64,000 nt of DNA, taken from an uncultured Ulvibacter sp. (GTDB lineage Bacteria > Bacteroidota > Bacteroidia > Flavobacteriales > Flavobacteriaceae). Shown one piece after another: positions 35,325 to 44,148 of the stretch. The stretch's first letter is position 1. Every line of letters begins with the position of its first letter. Location: the NCBI GenBank assembly GCA_913063405.1, contig CAJXZB010000001.1, positions 124,001 through 188,000 of the forward strand. The letters are read 5' to 3'. The position numbers and the translations under genes were made by a program. The notes under the pieces are model-generated. The model did not search any database, was not told the DNA's origin, and saw nothing but the letters and a program-made list of their open reading frames with translations.

Positions 35325-36587
35325 TTATTGCCCGCTCAAATTTTGGAACTTAATTTTCATTAAGGCAAACTCTGTATTCTGGCCTGTGTTACTATAAATG
35401 TTCATAAGTGTTTTGATCACATCTAAATTTTCTGGTTGCAGTTCTATAATACTTTCTAAATAAGGGAGGGCTTCAGTATATACATTTTGGCGTTCCGTTT
35501 TTAGTTGTGCATAGCGATAATTATCAGCGGTAGACATCCCCAAATTGTTCATTTCTTCCAGAATAGCTTTTTCTCGGTCCATCATGATGATAGATAAGTT
35601 TATATTGGCATTCACATGCCCTGGGTCCAAATCCAAGGCTTTCTTGTAAAACTCTATTGTCTTATCTAAATCATTGCTTTGAGCACTAGACACTCCTAAG
35701 TTGTAATATAGGTTAGGATCATTTGGTGATTCCTTTATTAGTAGATCCATAATTTTATGGAGTTTATCCTTATCTCCTAATTGGCGATATAGATGGAAAG
35801 CCTGATTTAGTAAAACTTTATCGTCAGGTACCTTAGCCAATGCCCTGTCTATTATCGATACCGCTTCATTAGTTCGGTTAAGTTGAATAGACGTAGTTGT
35901 TAAAGCCCTTAATAACTCGGTTGTTTTGGAACGAGACCGTACAATTTCAGGCTTTATGTGTGTACCTAGTTCTATTGCTTTATTTCTCTTATAGGGTGAA
36001 GCGAAAGCTTCTTTTTTTCTAGATTTAATATTAGTAGCCACATATTGTACTTTGGCGTCGGTGAAACCCATCTTAATAAGACGATTATACGCATTGAACG
36101 CCTCCTCATACTCTTTGGCTAGTAAATGGCTTTTGGCAGCCTTATAAAAATGAACGGTATCTTGAGTAGATTGGTAGGCCACTTTGTATAGCGTAGCAGC
36201 GCTAGAGAAATTTTTCTTCTTAAATTCGCTCGAAGCAGCTCTGGCCGACAGATTCTGAAGTTTTGACTTTATGTTGGCAATTCTAATTTTAAGTGAAGTG
36301 CTAAGGTCATACTTATTGGCCTGACTCAGGGAGTTAGAAATTGACTCCATTTGCTCTATGTTCATCTCCTTATTGGCGAGTTTCATTTCAGCTTCTACTA
36401 CATAGAAATGAGCGCGCGTCTTGCTATCGGCAGCAGCGAAAATTCGTTTTGCTCTCTCTAAATAGGAAGATGCGTCTGATAAATAACCTGATTTCACGGC
36501 ACGTTCGGCTTTCTTAATTTCTTGTTTTTGGGCCTTAACAGCAGGAGTTGCTAGTAACAATCCAGCTAGTATCATGATTGTTTTCAT
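35325..36587 (-). CDS. Periplasmic tetratricopeptide-repeat protein
   Basis: A 420-residue protein with a signal peptide ending ATPAVKAQ and helical repeats throughout. Clear TPR units include YYNLGVSSAQSNDLDKTIEFYKKALDLDPGHVNANINLS (about 295-335) and the ALPYLESIIELQPENLDVI unit near the C-terminus. It probably scaffolds other envelope proteins. In Flavobacteriia similar TPR proteins often follow gyrA, but no gyrase gene is present here. Its upstream side opens into a long AT-rich region and pseudogenes. Confidence 0.85.
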   Translation of the reverse strand: MKTIMILAGLLLATPAVKAQKQEIKKAERAVKSGYLSDASSYLERAKRIFAAADSKTRAHFYVVEAEMKLANKEMNIEQMESISNSLSQANKYDLSTSLKIRIANIKSKLQNLSARAASSEFKKKNFSSAATLYKVAYQSTQDTVHFYKAAKSHLLAKEYEEAFNAYNRLIKMGFTDAKVQYVATNIKSRKKEAFASPYKRNKAIELGTHIKPEIVRSRSKTTELLRALTTTSIQLNRTNEAVSIIDRALAKVPDDKVLLNQAFHLYRQLGDKDKLHKIMDLLIKESPNDPNLYYNLGVSSAQSNDLDKTIEFYKKALDLDPGHVNANINLSIIMMDREKAILEEMNNLGMSTADNYRYAQLKTERQNVYTEALPYLESIIELQPENLDVIKTLMNIYSNTGQNTEFALMKIKFQNLSGQ

Positions 36588-36916
36588 TGGGGATATGTTT
36601 TAAAGCTTTGTTATAATCTTTTATTATGGTTCTACTATCCTAAAGTTTCCCCACAATCTGTACTCAAAATAAAAAATAAGGTATTGAGGATTAGCAATTT
36701 AAAAAAAAATCATTTAATATAAGGATTCTCTTATTTTTATTCAATTTTTTAGCATTTTATCGATTATTAAGGTATAACATCGATTGCTTTTTATAATATA
36801 TGATTAATTGTAAGCTTTTTGTATTCAATTGTGACTGCCCTCTGGATAAAGAAATTCAAAGCATGATAATTTATTTGGTTTCTTGTAATTATTACGATTT
36901 TCGTGAAGTCAGTTAG
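36588..36916. other. AT-rich intergenic stretch
   Basis: No reading frame with coding character on either strand. It should carry the promoter of the TPR gene, but no good TANNTTTG element could be fixed. It borders the broken DoxX-like gene. Confidence 0.6.
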
Positions 36917-37227
36917 TTCCATTCTCAGACATTAGGGAGTTCCACAGCTGCTTCTCTATTAACAGCTACAGTGGCCTGGATGCCTTTTGGTAGTCCAGAA
37001 AACTGGCTACACATCATTGGTTGTTGGGAAGTACTAATTGGAATTACCTTTTTATTCAAAAAAACTACCCGAATTGCAATAGGCCTTTGGTTTTTCTTCC
37101 AGAGGTAGTTTATCAAAATGGTAGTACAATTTACTTACCCACATTGGAAGGCCAATATATCATTAAGAACCTAATGATTATTGCCGCTGCCTTGGTGGTT
37201 GGAGGAACGGTATATAAAAGACCATAA
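36917..37227 (+). pseudogene. Broken DoxX-like membrane protein gene
   Basis: From 36917 one frame reads HSQTLGSSTAASLLTATVAW, then [21 protein letters not shown] and [14 protein letters not shown] before a TAG at 37106. A second frame picks up at once with [18 protein letters not shown] and [21 protein letters not shown] to 37227. Together they give a DoxX-family (SURF4/YkgB-like) membrane protein in which about ten residues (an MAGTF-type segment) are deleted at the junction and the frame is shifted. A stop codon TAG at 36914 also cuts off the N-terminus. Confidence 0.8.
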
Positions 37228-37285
37228 TAATCATTTGCCATAGCTGTTTCTAAATCAGTAATTCTCCATATTTCCCAATAATACC

Positions 37286-38060
37286 ATGACTCGTGCGCAT
37301 TATTTTGAAAGTGACTCTAATGACCCGCCTGCAAATAGAATGGCGGGAGGATCTATCGTTTTAATTGGGGCACTTTCAGAAAACATACAAGACAAAATTC
37401 TTCTAAATACTGAAGTGCTTGAGATTGGGGAAGAAGCGGATAAACTCCTTATTCATACTTCGGAAAAAAACTATGCAGGAGAAAAAGTGATTGTTGCCAT
37501 CCCTCCGAAGCTTGCAGCGAATATTGGCCATAGCCCAGAGATTCCTGAAAGCGTATTGCAGCAAATGAAGCAAACGCATACTTGGATGAGTAATGCGATA
37601 AAAGTTGGAATTACCTATCAAAATCCTTTCTGGCGTGAAAAAGAGCTTTCGGGGACCATCATTGGACAAGTAGGACCCATAATTGAACTGTATGATCATA
37701 GCAATTTAGACGACCAAAGCTATAGTTTGATGGGATTTGTGAATGAAGGTTTGAGAGATGTTTCATCCTATTTTAAGAAAGGAGAAAATACTTGACTATC
37801 TTGAAAAGTACTTCGGAAAAGAGACACGAAATTATCTGGATTACTTTAAAAAAGATTGGTCTGAAGATCCTTTTACTTCCTGCGAGAATTTGAAATCGAC
37901 CTATATCAGTCCGCCCTATGGAAATGAACTTTTCGCTAAGGAGTATATGAATAATATGTTGTTGTTCTCGGACTCTGAAACCTCTCCAGTCTACGGCGGA
38001 TACCTAGAAGGAGCAGTGTATAGTGGGTTGAGGGCTGCCTCACTGATCCTAGATAATTAG
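37286..38060 (+). pseudogene. Decayed flavin amine oxidase gene
   Basis: Two frames together match the central and C-terminal parts of the intact oxidase at 58990-60075. The first (37286-37795) has NRMAGGSIVLIGAL, VIVAIPPKLAANI, QTHTWMSNAIKVG and NPFWREK. The second (from about 37770) has KILDYLEKYFGKE, ISPPYGNELFAKE and SPVYGGYLEGAVYSGLRAA. The break lies in an A-rich run near 37770. The N-terminal FAD-binding GxGxxG region, roughly 100 residues, is absent. It is followed by a broken AraC gene, mirroring the intact locus. Confidence 0.88.
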
Positions 38061-38062
38061 TT

Positions 38063-38070
38063 TAACTTTG
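38063..38070 (+). promoter_or_regulatory. -7 element of the broken AraC gene
   Basis: TAACTTTG fits TANNTTTG and lies 19 nt before a TTG start codon. The intact paralogue at 56563 has the same arrangement (TACTTTTG, then TTG start). Confidence 0.5.
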
Positions 38071-38089
38071 AGATAGATAATTTCAGAAA

Positions 38090-38970
38090 TTGAAAAAAAA
38101 CGAAGCTAAAATAGAACAGTACCACCTTCATAAATCCAACCCCGAAAAGCTTCAGTTTGAGATTTATGATCTAGCCGACTATTTGACTAAGAGTGGCACG
38201 CATGCTCAAAAACCGCATTCTCATAGTTATTATCAGGTTATTTGGTTTTATAACAGTGGGGGCGTGTACTATGTGGATTTTGACAGCTATAAGGTAAAAG
38301 AGAATACCATCTTCTTTGTTTCAAAAGATCAAATACCTTGATGTTCGACGAGCAAGTCGAACATCAAGGTATTATTATTCATTTCAATAAAAGCTTCTTA
38401 CTGCAATCTGACACTGATATATTTTTAAAATACAATGTGTTTAACAATCAGGGAAAGCCCTGTCATTGTTTAACTGAAGAAATTGTTGCCTTGACTAATT
38501 CCTATATTCTTCTAATAAAAGAGGAACGTGCCAATCAAAACGGTTTTGGTCATCAACAAGTGATTCGTTATCTATTAAAGTCCTTGTTGATTGTACTGGA
38601 GCGTGTACATAGAGGAGACCTAGAACACAATATGAACTTGACCAATCGATATGAGCTACAATATTTACAGTTTCGGGAATTATTGGAACGTCAATACAAA
38701 GATGGACTGACGGTGAGCGAATATGCTAATAAGTTGCATATTTCGACCAAAACATTAACTACGATCACTAAATCTGTTACTTCTAAGTCTCCTTCAGAGT
38801 TAATTTCGAAACGTGTCATTTTGGAAGCACAGCGCTTGCTTTCGTTTACGTCTTTAAAGGTAAATAAGATTGGTTATCGTTTGGGCTTTGAAGATGCGTC
38901 TTACTTCGTAAAATACTTCAAAAGGCATTTAAAAAGATCGCCTTCAGAGTACCGTAATCTTATCTCTTAG
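38090..38970 (+). pseudogene. Split AraC-family regulator gene
   Basis: The first part (TTG start, 38090-38341) has QYHLHKSNPEKLQFEIYD, a cupin-like HSHSYYQVIWF and ENTIFFVSKDQIP, and stops. The second part (from 38338, in another frame) has DEQVEHQGIIIHFNKSFL and the two C-terminal helix-turn-helix units (LTVSEYANKLHISTKTL, VNKIGYRLGFEDASYFVKY) ending in SPSEYRNL. The joined sequence aligns along its whole length with the intact regulator at 56563-57426. The break coincides exactly with a perfect 18-bp hairpin. The gene also begins with TTG, as does its paralogue. Confidence 0.88.
38332..38373. repeat. Perfect 18-bp inverted repeat at the AraC frameshift
   Basis: AATACCTTGATGTTCGAC (38332-38349) and its exact reverse complement (38356-38373) flank a 6-nt loop GAGCAA. 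The right arm encodes the expected conserved residues VEHQGI; the left arm gives an aberrant IP-stop. A template switch that copied the right arm into the left would make both the perfect symmetry and the frameshift. Confidence 0.95.
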
Positions 38971-39036
38971 ATTCTTTTTTGATGTAACATTTATGGCAGA
39001 TTTGCTACTTATATGTAATTATTAAAACCAACGATT

Positions 39037-39129
39037 ATGAAAAATAGATACTTAGATCTTAAGAATATACTTATTCACTTTTATAAATGTGAAGTACGGC
39101 AGTTTAATGCTATCTTAGGAATTAAATAA
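39037..39129 (+). CDS. Possible 30-residue peptide
   Basis: MKNRYLDLKNILIHFYKCEV and ten further residues, stop TAA, directly followed by a terminator-like hairpin. The combination of a short frame and terminator could mark a small gene, but there is no family match and no clear promoter. It may also be a remnant. Confidence 0.25.
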   Translation: MKNRYLDLKNILIHFYKCEVRQFNAILGIK

Positions 39130-39130
39130 A

Positions 39131-39160
39131 AAATCCCTAGACAGCAAGGTCAAGGGATTT
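39131..39160 (+). terminator. Terminator-like hairpin
   Basis: AAATCCCT and AGGGATTT form an 8-bp stem with a 14-nt loop, followed by CTTCTT. It would end transcription coming from the split AraC gene or the small frame before it. Confidence 0.55.
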
Positions 39161-39187
39161 CTTCTTAAGTTGATTTTGAAATGAGCG

Positions 39188-39286
39188 CTATCTATGTATG
39201 GCATAGCTACTAGCTTTTCCATATTCTGCTAGCAGAATATTCCATCGCTTCCATCGCTCATCCCAATTGTGTAAAAATTTCTTCAT
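39188..39286 (-). CDS. Possible 32-residue peptide or remnant
   Basis: The frame reads MKKFLHNWDERWKRWNILLA followed by EYGKASSYAIHR. The composition (Trp-rich amphipathic helix) looks non-random. It spans a perfect 20-bp palindrome. No homologue is known to me. Confidence 0.25.
   Translation of the reverse strand: MKKFLHNWDERWKRWNILLAEYGKASSYAIHR
39221..39240. repeat. Perfect 20-bp palindrome
   Basis: ATATTCTGCT and AGCAGAATAT are exact reverse complements with no spacer. Two copies of TCCATCGCT follow directly (39241-39249 and 39250-39258 region). Perfect spacerless symmetry suggests a protein-binding site rather than an RNA hairpin. Confidence 0.6.
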
Positions 39287-39506
39287 ACAATTCCATTTAA
39301 GGGTTACTACTCTGTGTTTATAGCAAGCAGCAAGCAAATGGGATAGACTAAATTTAGCCTATCAGAAGATTTAGGTCTGTATTTAAATGTACGAAATTTC
39401 TTTTGGTTATTCTTACAAAAATATAAATACTCGTTAAAGCTATAGGGTTTATCGTCAAATAGATAAAGCGCTATGGTCTGGTTTAATGTTTTTTAGAATT
39501 CCTACA

Positions 39507-40232
39507 TTAATTCATCCTGTGAATTTCAGAATCTCCTGTCGCTACACTGCGTTTAACATTTGGATTACCTGCATAACGAAGGATACTATCACCACTAGCC
39601 ACTGCAGAAAGGGTCTCACTTACAACAATCCAGGCTTCACTATCACCAGAGAGGTCAAGATCCGCGTTTTCTATGGTAAGTTCTTTTCCTTTTAATAGGC
39701 TATCAGACGAAAGGTGTGCTTCTAATTTGTCAACACTACCACTAAGTGTTACTACAGAATCAGATTTAGCCATTAACCTAAGTTCGTTTGTTTTTATCTC
39801 AGCCTCTAAAATACTATCACCTTTTAGCATTAACTCGAGCGAATTTGTTCTAATAGCATCATTTACTTTTACAACTGCGTCTCCCGAAAGCTTAAAGGTA
39901 TTAATCATCCCTTTTGTGGAAATGTCCACATTAAGAATCAGCCTCCCTTTCCAGTTCCAATTATGCTTGAGTTTGAGCTTTAAGGTATTTCCGTCTTTAT
40001 AGATGTCTACCTTATCTATAATGTTGTTATTGGCTTCTAACGAAATGGATTCTTCGCTATTGGAAAAGTTAAGATTGACTTTAAAATCACCAGATACCTC
40101 AAAAGCGTCGTAGTTTGAGAAGTTATAAGAGGTTGTTGTTGTTTTACTATTTAGGTGAACACGTTCTTGGGCATTAACGACTATTGCAAGGCAAAGGGTT
40201 AGACAAGAAAGGATAGAGGTTTTGAGTTTCAT
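39507..40232 (-). CDS. DUF2807 (GIN domain) secreted beta-helix protein
   Basis: A signal peptide ending AIVVNAQ is followed by a repetitive beta-helical domain of the putative auto-transporter adhesin head (GIN) type. The repeating SGDxxx unit is visible many times: SGDFKV, SGDAVV, KGDSIL, KSDSVV, SSDSLL, SGDSEAW, SGDSIL and TGDSEI. At 241 residues it is of usual length. The role is unknown; such proteins are abundant in Bacteroidota envelopes. It is separated by 219 bp from the ABC permease gene upstream. Confidence 0.88.
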   Translation of the reverse strand: MKLKTSILSCLTLCLAIVVNAQERVHLNSKTTTTSYNFSNYDAFEVSGDFKVNLNFSNSEESISLEANNNIIDKVDIYKDGNTLKLKLKHNWNWKGRLILNVDISTKGMINTFKLSGDAVVKVNDAIRTNSLELMLKGDSILEAEIKTNELRLMAKSDSVVTLSGSVDKLEAHLSSDSLLKGKELTIENADLDLSGDSEAWIVVSETLSAVASGDSILRYAGNPNVKRSVATGDSEIHRMN

Positions 40233-40370
40233 GATGCTGGTTTTATGGTTTCGTTTCTATAAAGACGGCACTTGAATTGGTTTGTTACAGCGTTACTTGA
40301 TTATATCAGAGTAAACACTAGACAACACATCGCATCCGTTTCTAAAACTACTATTGGTATTGCCATATTA

Positions 40371-40389
40371 AAGCCCAAGAATTGGGCTT
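40371..40389 (-). terminator. Terminator of the ABC permease gene
   Basis: AAGCCCAA and TTGGGCTT form a perfect 8-bp stem with a GAA loop. On the minus strand it is followed by a T-rich tract (TTTAATAT). It lies 63 bp after the permease stop at 40452. Confidence 0.6.
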
Positions 40390-40451
40390 GTTGGACTTAG
40401 ATGATCCTATTAACAACCACTTGCCATTTGTAGTTTACTTCAATTGAAATT

Positions 40452-41999
40452 TTAATAATTTTTTAACTGATGCCTTCTCGTAACAAATATAATCGCTCCT
40501 AAGATTACAAGTACGGATGCGAGTGTACGTATATACAACTTATGATGTTCAAATCCACCAAAATAATCAGCATAGGAAATTCCATTGATATTGGCATAGG
40601 TGAGCATAAAAAAAAGTACTTCGAATAGTTTTTTTCCTTTGGATAAAGTGCCAAGTACGGCCGCCAATAAAACGATAAAAATAGCTCCTAAAATCACAGA
40701 TAAGGTTGCGAAAAAGTTGACAGTTAGTGCCAATCTAACCGCTAGCGGCGTTACCAATAAAAGCATGAGAAGCACTGCCGATAACAATCGTGAAAGTAAT
40801 AACCTACTAGTTGTCTTATAGGAAGAAAATGCAAAATAGTGAGCATTGTTGGTTATTTCTTTTGTCGTCAAGTCGGATAGTCTACTTATTTGTAAGAACC
40901 ATAAAATTGGAAGTACCATTTGATGTGATAATTTTAAAGGTAGCATGGCTAATGATAACATTCCAATAAAATTTAGTAGCCAAAGCCATTTTTTTCCTTT
41001 TCTGAAAAGGAGCAGAAACTCTGTTTTCACAATGGGGAGAATGCTATAGTTAGTTTTTGGTATGGATAAGTTTGACAAATTGATTTCCTTCGATGTGTGT
41101 TTTTTTGCTTCGGTTCTTAAAGGGGTCATTTTTATTCTTTCCTTTACATTAAATCGATGAAAAAACGGTGAGATTAACCCAATAACAAGGATTCCCAATA
41201 GAACTAAGGCCAAACGACTAATAACAAATGAAGCAGGAAAATCCATTCCATTAAACTCAAATTTTTTCGAGTTCTTTACACCCCCAAGAACATAGCCAAT
41301 TGTTAAATCAGTTTTCCCATCAGATTTCGTGATGCCTCGAACTATTTCCTCTAACTCGTGTGTTACAATTTTGCCTCCGAAGACGTCCAAAGAAAATTGC
41401 GCTTCGGTTTTAGGAGTAAACAGCATCAATGCTGAGAATAGAAAGAAGAATCCCAAATTTTGAAGTACCGAATACTTTCCAAAGAAAACTTCAGAAATCA
41501 CTGCTAGAACCGCAACTAAAAATATTGCCGGCAGGGTGATGAGTGTATATGGTTTTAGAAATTGAGTCATTTCTAAAACTCTGCCATCATTATAAAGAAG
41601 GAAGAGTATGATGCTCATAGTTAATACAATAAGTACGATGGTTAATAAGACTAAAAAGTTACTCAGTACTTTAGAAAACAAATAGGAGAAGTTATTGATT
41701 TTTGTAGCGGCAATTATTTGCCCAACTCTAGTGTCTATATCTGTCTTAATACCACTATTTATTAGATAGAAACCTATTAGTGATAGAAATATACTGGTCA
41801 TAATGGCCGTCACATAGCCAAACCATGCCGAATTATATAATCCAACGTAACCGTCGATTCTAATGGTTGAATAAGTCGCGTTTGGTTCGGGTACAAATGT
41901 ATAGGCAATTGCCAAAGTTGCACATAAGGTCACCAAGAAAGCGTAGCTGCGAGTACGTTGTAGATAATCTGAAGTTATTATCTTAAGAAATGATTTCAT
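40452..41999 (-). CDS. ABC-2 type transporter permease
   Basis: A 515-residue integral membrane protein with about ten to twelve helices arranged in two halves. The first half (about 20-230) and second half (about 330-515) are joined by a long loop that contains RMTPLRTEAKKHTS-like charged sequence. It fits the large permeases paired with single ATPases in Bacteroidota. Its ATPase gene is directly upstream with 1 bp between them, but that gene has lost its 5' end, so the transporter may be non-functional. Confidence 0.82.
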   Translation of the reverse strand: MKSFLKIITSDYLQRTRSYAFLVTLCATLAIAYTFVPEPNATYSTIRIDGYVGLYNSAWFGYVTAIMTSIFLSLIGFYLINSGIKTDIDTRVGQIIAATKINNFSYLFSKVLSNFLVLLTIVLIVLTMSIILFLLYNDGRVLEMTQFLKPYTLITLPAIFLVAVLAVISEVFFGKYSVLQNLGFFFLFSALMLFTPKTEAQFSLDVFGGKIVTHELEEIVRGITKSDGKTDLTIGYVLGGVKNSKKFEFNGMDFPASFVISRLALVLLGILVIGLISPFFHRFNVKERIKMTPLRTEAKKHTSKEINLSNLSIPKTNYSILPIVKTEFLLLFRKGKKWLWLLNFIGMLSLAMLPLKLSHQMVLPILWFLQISRLSDLTTKEITNNAHYFAFSSYKTTSRLLLSRLLSAVLLMLLLVTPLAVRLALTVNFFATLSVILGAIFIVLLAAVLGTLSKGKKLFEVLFFMLTYANINGISYADYFGGFEHHKLYIRTLASVLVILGAIIFVTRRHQLKNY

Positions 42000-42000
42000 C

Positions 42001-42816
42001 TTAGTTGTTTTTGGTTAAGTACAGGTAGGCATCCTCTAAGTTGGCGACCTGCAGACGAGAGTTTTCAGTAGGATTATTTGAAATATAGCGAACCTGAAGT
42101 TCGTCTTTCTTTCGAAATGTGCTTACAACAACATGAGCTGCTTTAAAAGAATATAGTTGCTCCTTTTTGATGGTAGTTTCAAACACCTTGTCACTTACAT
42201 TCTGAATGATACTTTCTTGACTACCCTGATTGATAAGTGCCCCATCCTTCATAATAACTACCCGATCCGCGATAGTATCAATATCAGAAACAATATGTGA
42301 AGACAGAATCACAATGCAATCGTTTGCTAAATCTGAAATGAGGTTACGAAACCGCACACGCTCTTCTGGGTCTAAACCTACTGTAGGTTCGTCAAAAATT
42401 AGGATTTTAGGATTATTTAATAAAGTTTGTGCAATTCCTATGCGCTGTTTCATTCCTCCCGAATAACTACCAATTGGTTTTTTGGCGGCATCTGTTAAAT
42501 TTAGACCTTCCAATAATTGATCGATTCGCGGTTTTAGGTTAGCGCCGCCAATTCCTTTCATAGCCGCCATATATGCTAAGAACTCATAGGCATTTAAGTT
42601 AGGGTATACACCAAAATCTTGAGGTAGAAAGCCCAGTTGTTTGCGCATATAATTGGCATCTTTTACAATGTTATTTTTGTTCAAAGAAATAATTCCTTCA
42701 GAAGGCTTACTAACAGTAGCTATCATTTTTAGCAAGGTAGATTTTCCCGCTCCATTGGGGCCTAACAGGCCTAGGATGTCTTTTTCTATTGTGATTGTAA
42801 AATCTTTATAACCAGT
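42001..42816 (-). pseudogene. 5'-truncated ABC transporter ATPase
   Basis: The open frame runs from the stop at 42001 back to a TAA at 42817-42819 without an ATG before the nucleotide site. The first residues are TGYKDFTITIEKDILG followed by Walker A LLGPNGAGKSTLLKMIA, then signature SYSGGMKQR, Walker B LIFDEPTVGLDPEE and H-loop SSHI. About 14 N-terminal residues and the start codon are missing. The only ATG (42735) lies after Walker A and would give a dead protein. A secreted-protein gene begins 47 bp away on the other strand, so a rearrangement probably removed the start. Confidence 0.78.
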
Positions 42817-42862
42817 TTATTTCTGAATTAGAGTAACTCTTAATCAAATATTTCTTTCTTTT

Positions 42863-43456
42863 ATGATCCATAAACGAATTTCTATGTATACAAGAGTCAA
42901 AATTTCTATAAGTGTGTTTCTTATTTCTTTTAGTACCTATGGACAAGAGGCTAGTCCTTCGAGACAGTTTTGGAATGCACTGCAATCTCATTGCGGACTT
43001 GCTTATGAAGGAGTGTTAACGCTGCCTGAAGAAGATGAAGACTTTGGTGGTAAGCGACTATTAATGCACGTACGATCTTGTAATGAGACCGAAATTAAAA
43101 TTCCATTTTTTGTTGGAGAGGACAGGTCTAGGACTTGGATACTAACCTATAAAGACGACCGCATTAGCCTTAAACACGATCATAGACATAAAGATGGTAC
43201 TGAAGATGAGATTACTTTTTATGGAGGAACCGCAACTAATGTTGGAAAACCGGATATTCAGTTTTTTCCGGCAGACGTGTATACCCAAACTATTATTCCT
43301 GCCGCTGCGACGAATGTTTGGTGGATTACTTTAGATGATATAACTTTTACATATAACCTCAAGCGTCTAGGCACAGATCGCATTTTTAAGATTGTTATGA
43401 ATCTTTCTACAACTGTTGCAACTCCAGATGCTCCTTGGGGCTTGAAGAATGATTGA
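42863..43456 (+). CDS. Secreted protein of unknown function
   Basis: A 197-residue protein with signal peptide ending SFSTYGQ; the internal ATG at residue 8 (MYTRVK) is an alternative start. The mature part begins EASPSRQFWNALQSHCGLAYEG and contains LMHVRSCNETEIKIPFFVGEDRSRTW, with two Cys that could form a disulfide, and DDITFTYNLKRLG. I have seen similar FWxALxxxCGxAYxG sequences in flavobacterial secreted proteins, but know no function. It is transcribed away from the truncated ABC gene. Confidence 0.72.
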   Translation: MIHKRISMYTRVKISISVFLISFSTYGQEASPSRQFWNALQSHCGLAYEGVLTLPEEDEDFGGKRLLMHVRSCNETEIKIPFFVGEDRSRTWILTYKDDRISLKHDHRHKDGTEDEITFYGGTATNVGKPDIQFFPADVYTQTIIPAAATNVWWITLDDITFTYNLKRLGTDRIFKIVMNLSTTVATPDAPWGLKND

Positions 43457-43960
43457 TGTATAAACTCTTTGGAAAATTCTCTTAGCGATTTCTAGTTTCA
43501 TAGATGCCTTCGATATAGGCTAATTTAAAACAAAATACAGTTCATTTAAGCACTAAATTGTGCCAATATCTAAGAATTCGTTTCCTCTACAACATAGATC
43601 AGGTAAATAGCACCATTAATGCTTGCTTCCAACACTCATTTCAAACACGTCAAGCGTAAAATTTTACAACCCTAATTAAAGAGGGAAACACCCTAAAGAA
43701 TAGGGCAAATACTTCTTATTATATGATAGTCAATTATTTAACCTTACAGTATTCTACCAAATTATATTTAGATGCTCTCCCAGTCTTTGCAGCAATCTAG
43801 GTGTAATTAATGGTGAAATATTGTGGAGTAAGCTGAAAATCCACTTCAGAATAAAAGAGTAGGTAATATACTTAAAAAAGTGAATCATGGAAAAAAACCT
43901 TGAATTAGGAAGAAATGAATAAATATGAACCAGATAAACGATGATATAAAGGGTTAAAAA
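43457..43960. other. Non-coding stretch before the leader of the ClpP-like operon
   Basis: No frame with coding character on either strand. It separates the secreted-protein gene from the promoter at 43961. I see no hairpin or repeat that stands out. Confidence 0.6.
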
Positions 43961-43991
43961 TTTGAACCTTCATAATATCATTATATATTTG
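43961..43991 (+). promoter_or_regulatory. Consensus promoter of the ClpP-like/amino-acid operon
   Basis: TTTG (43961-43964) and TATATTTG (43984-43991) are separated by exactly 19 nt, the best match to the Bacteroidota promoter in this window. A second TATATTTG (43998-44005) lies 14 bp downstream. Transcription would start near 43998, giving a leader of about 150 nt. Confidence 0.82.
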
Positions 43992-44033
43992 CGGTTATAT
44001 ATTTGAAATAAACATATTAACTATTCTTTATCA

Positions 44034-44124
44034 CTGAAGAAGAAATTGAAAGGATAGTTTTAAAATAAATTACAATCGTATACTTCAGTAGTTATCATAT
44101 TTGATAATTGCTGAAGTTTTTTTT
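44034..44124 (+). terminator. Leader attenuator or small-RNA terminator
   Basis: ACTTCAG-TAG-TTATCA (44082-44097) pairs with TGATAA-TTG-CTGAAGT (44102-44117), followed by eight T (44117-44124), a textbook intrinsic terminator located only 25 nt before the first start codon. Upstream, CTGAAG at 44034-44039 can pair with CTTCAG (44083-44088) and would prevent the terminator from forming. The leader contains no ATG, so a translated leader peptide is unlikely. It is either an attenuator or the end of a 120-nt RNA. Confidence 0.75.
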
Positions 44125-44148
44125 GAACATTAGTTAACATAAAGCCCT

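Noticed and set aside
36917-38970. RclC/RclR-like reactive-chlorine module (YkgB-like plus AraC)
   Set aside because: The membrane remnant lacks RclC-specific sequence that I can recall and the genes are broken; resemblance is only at family level.
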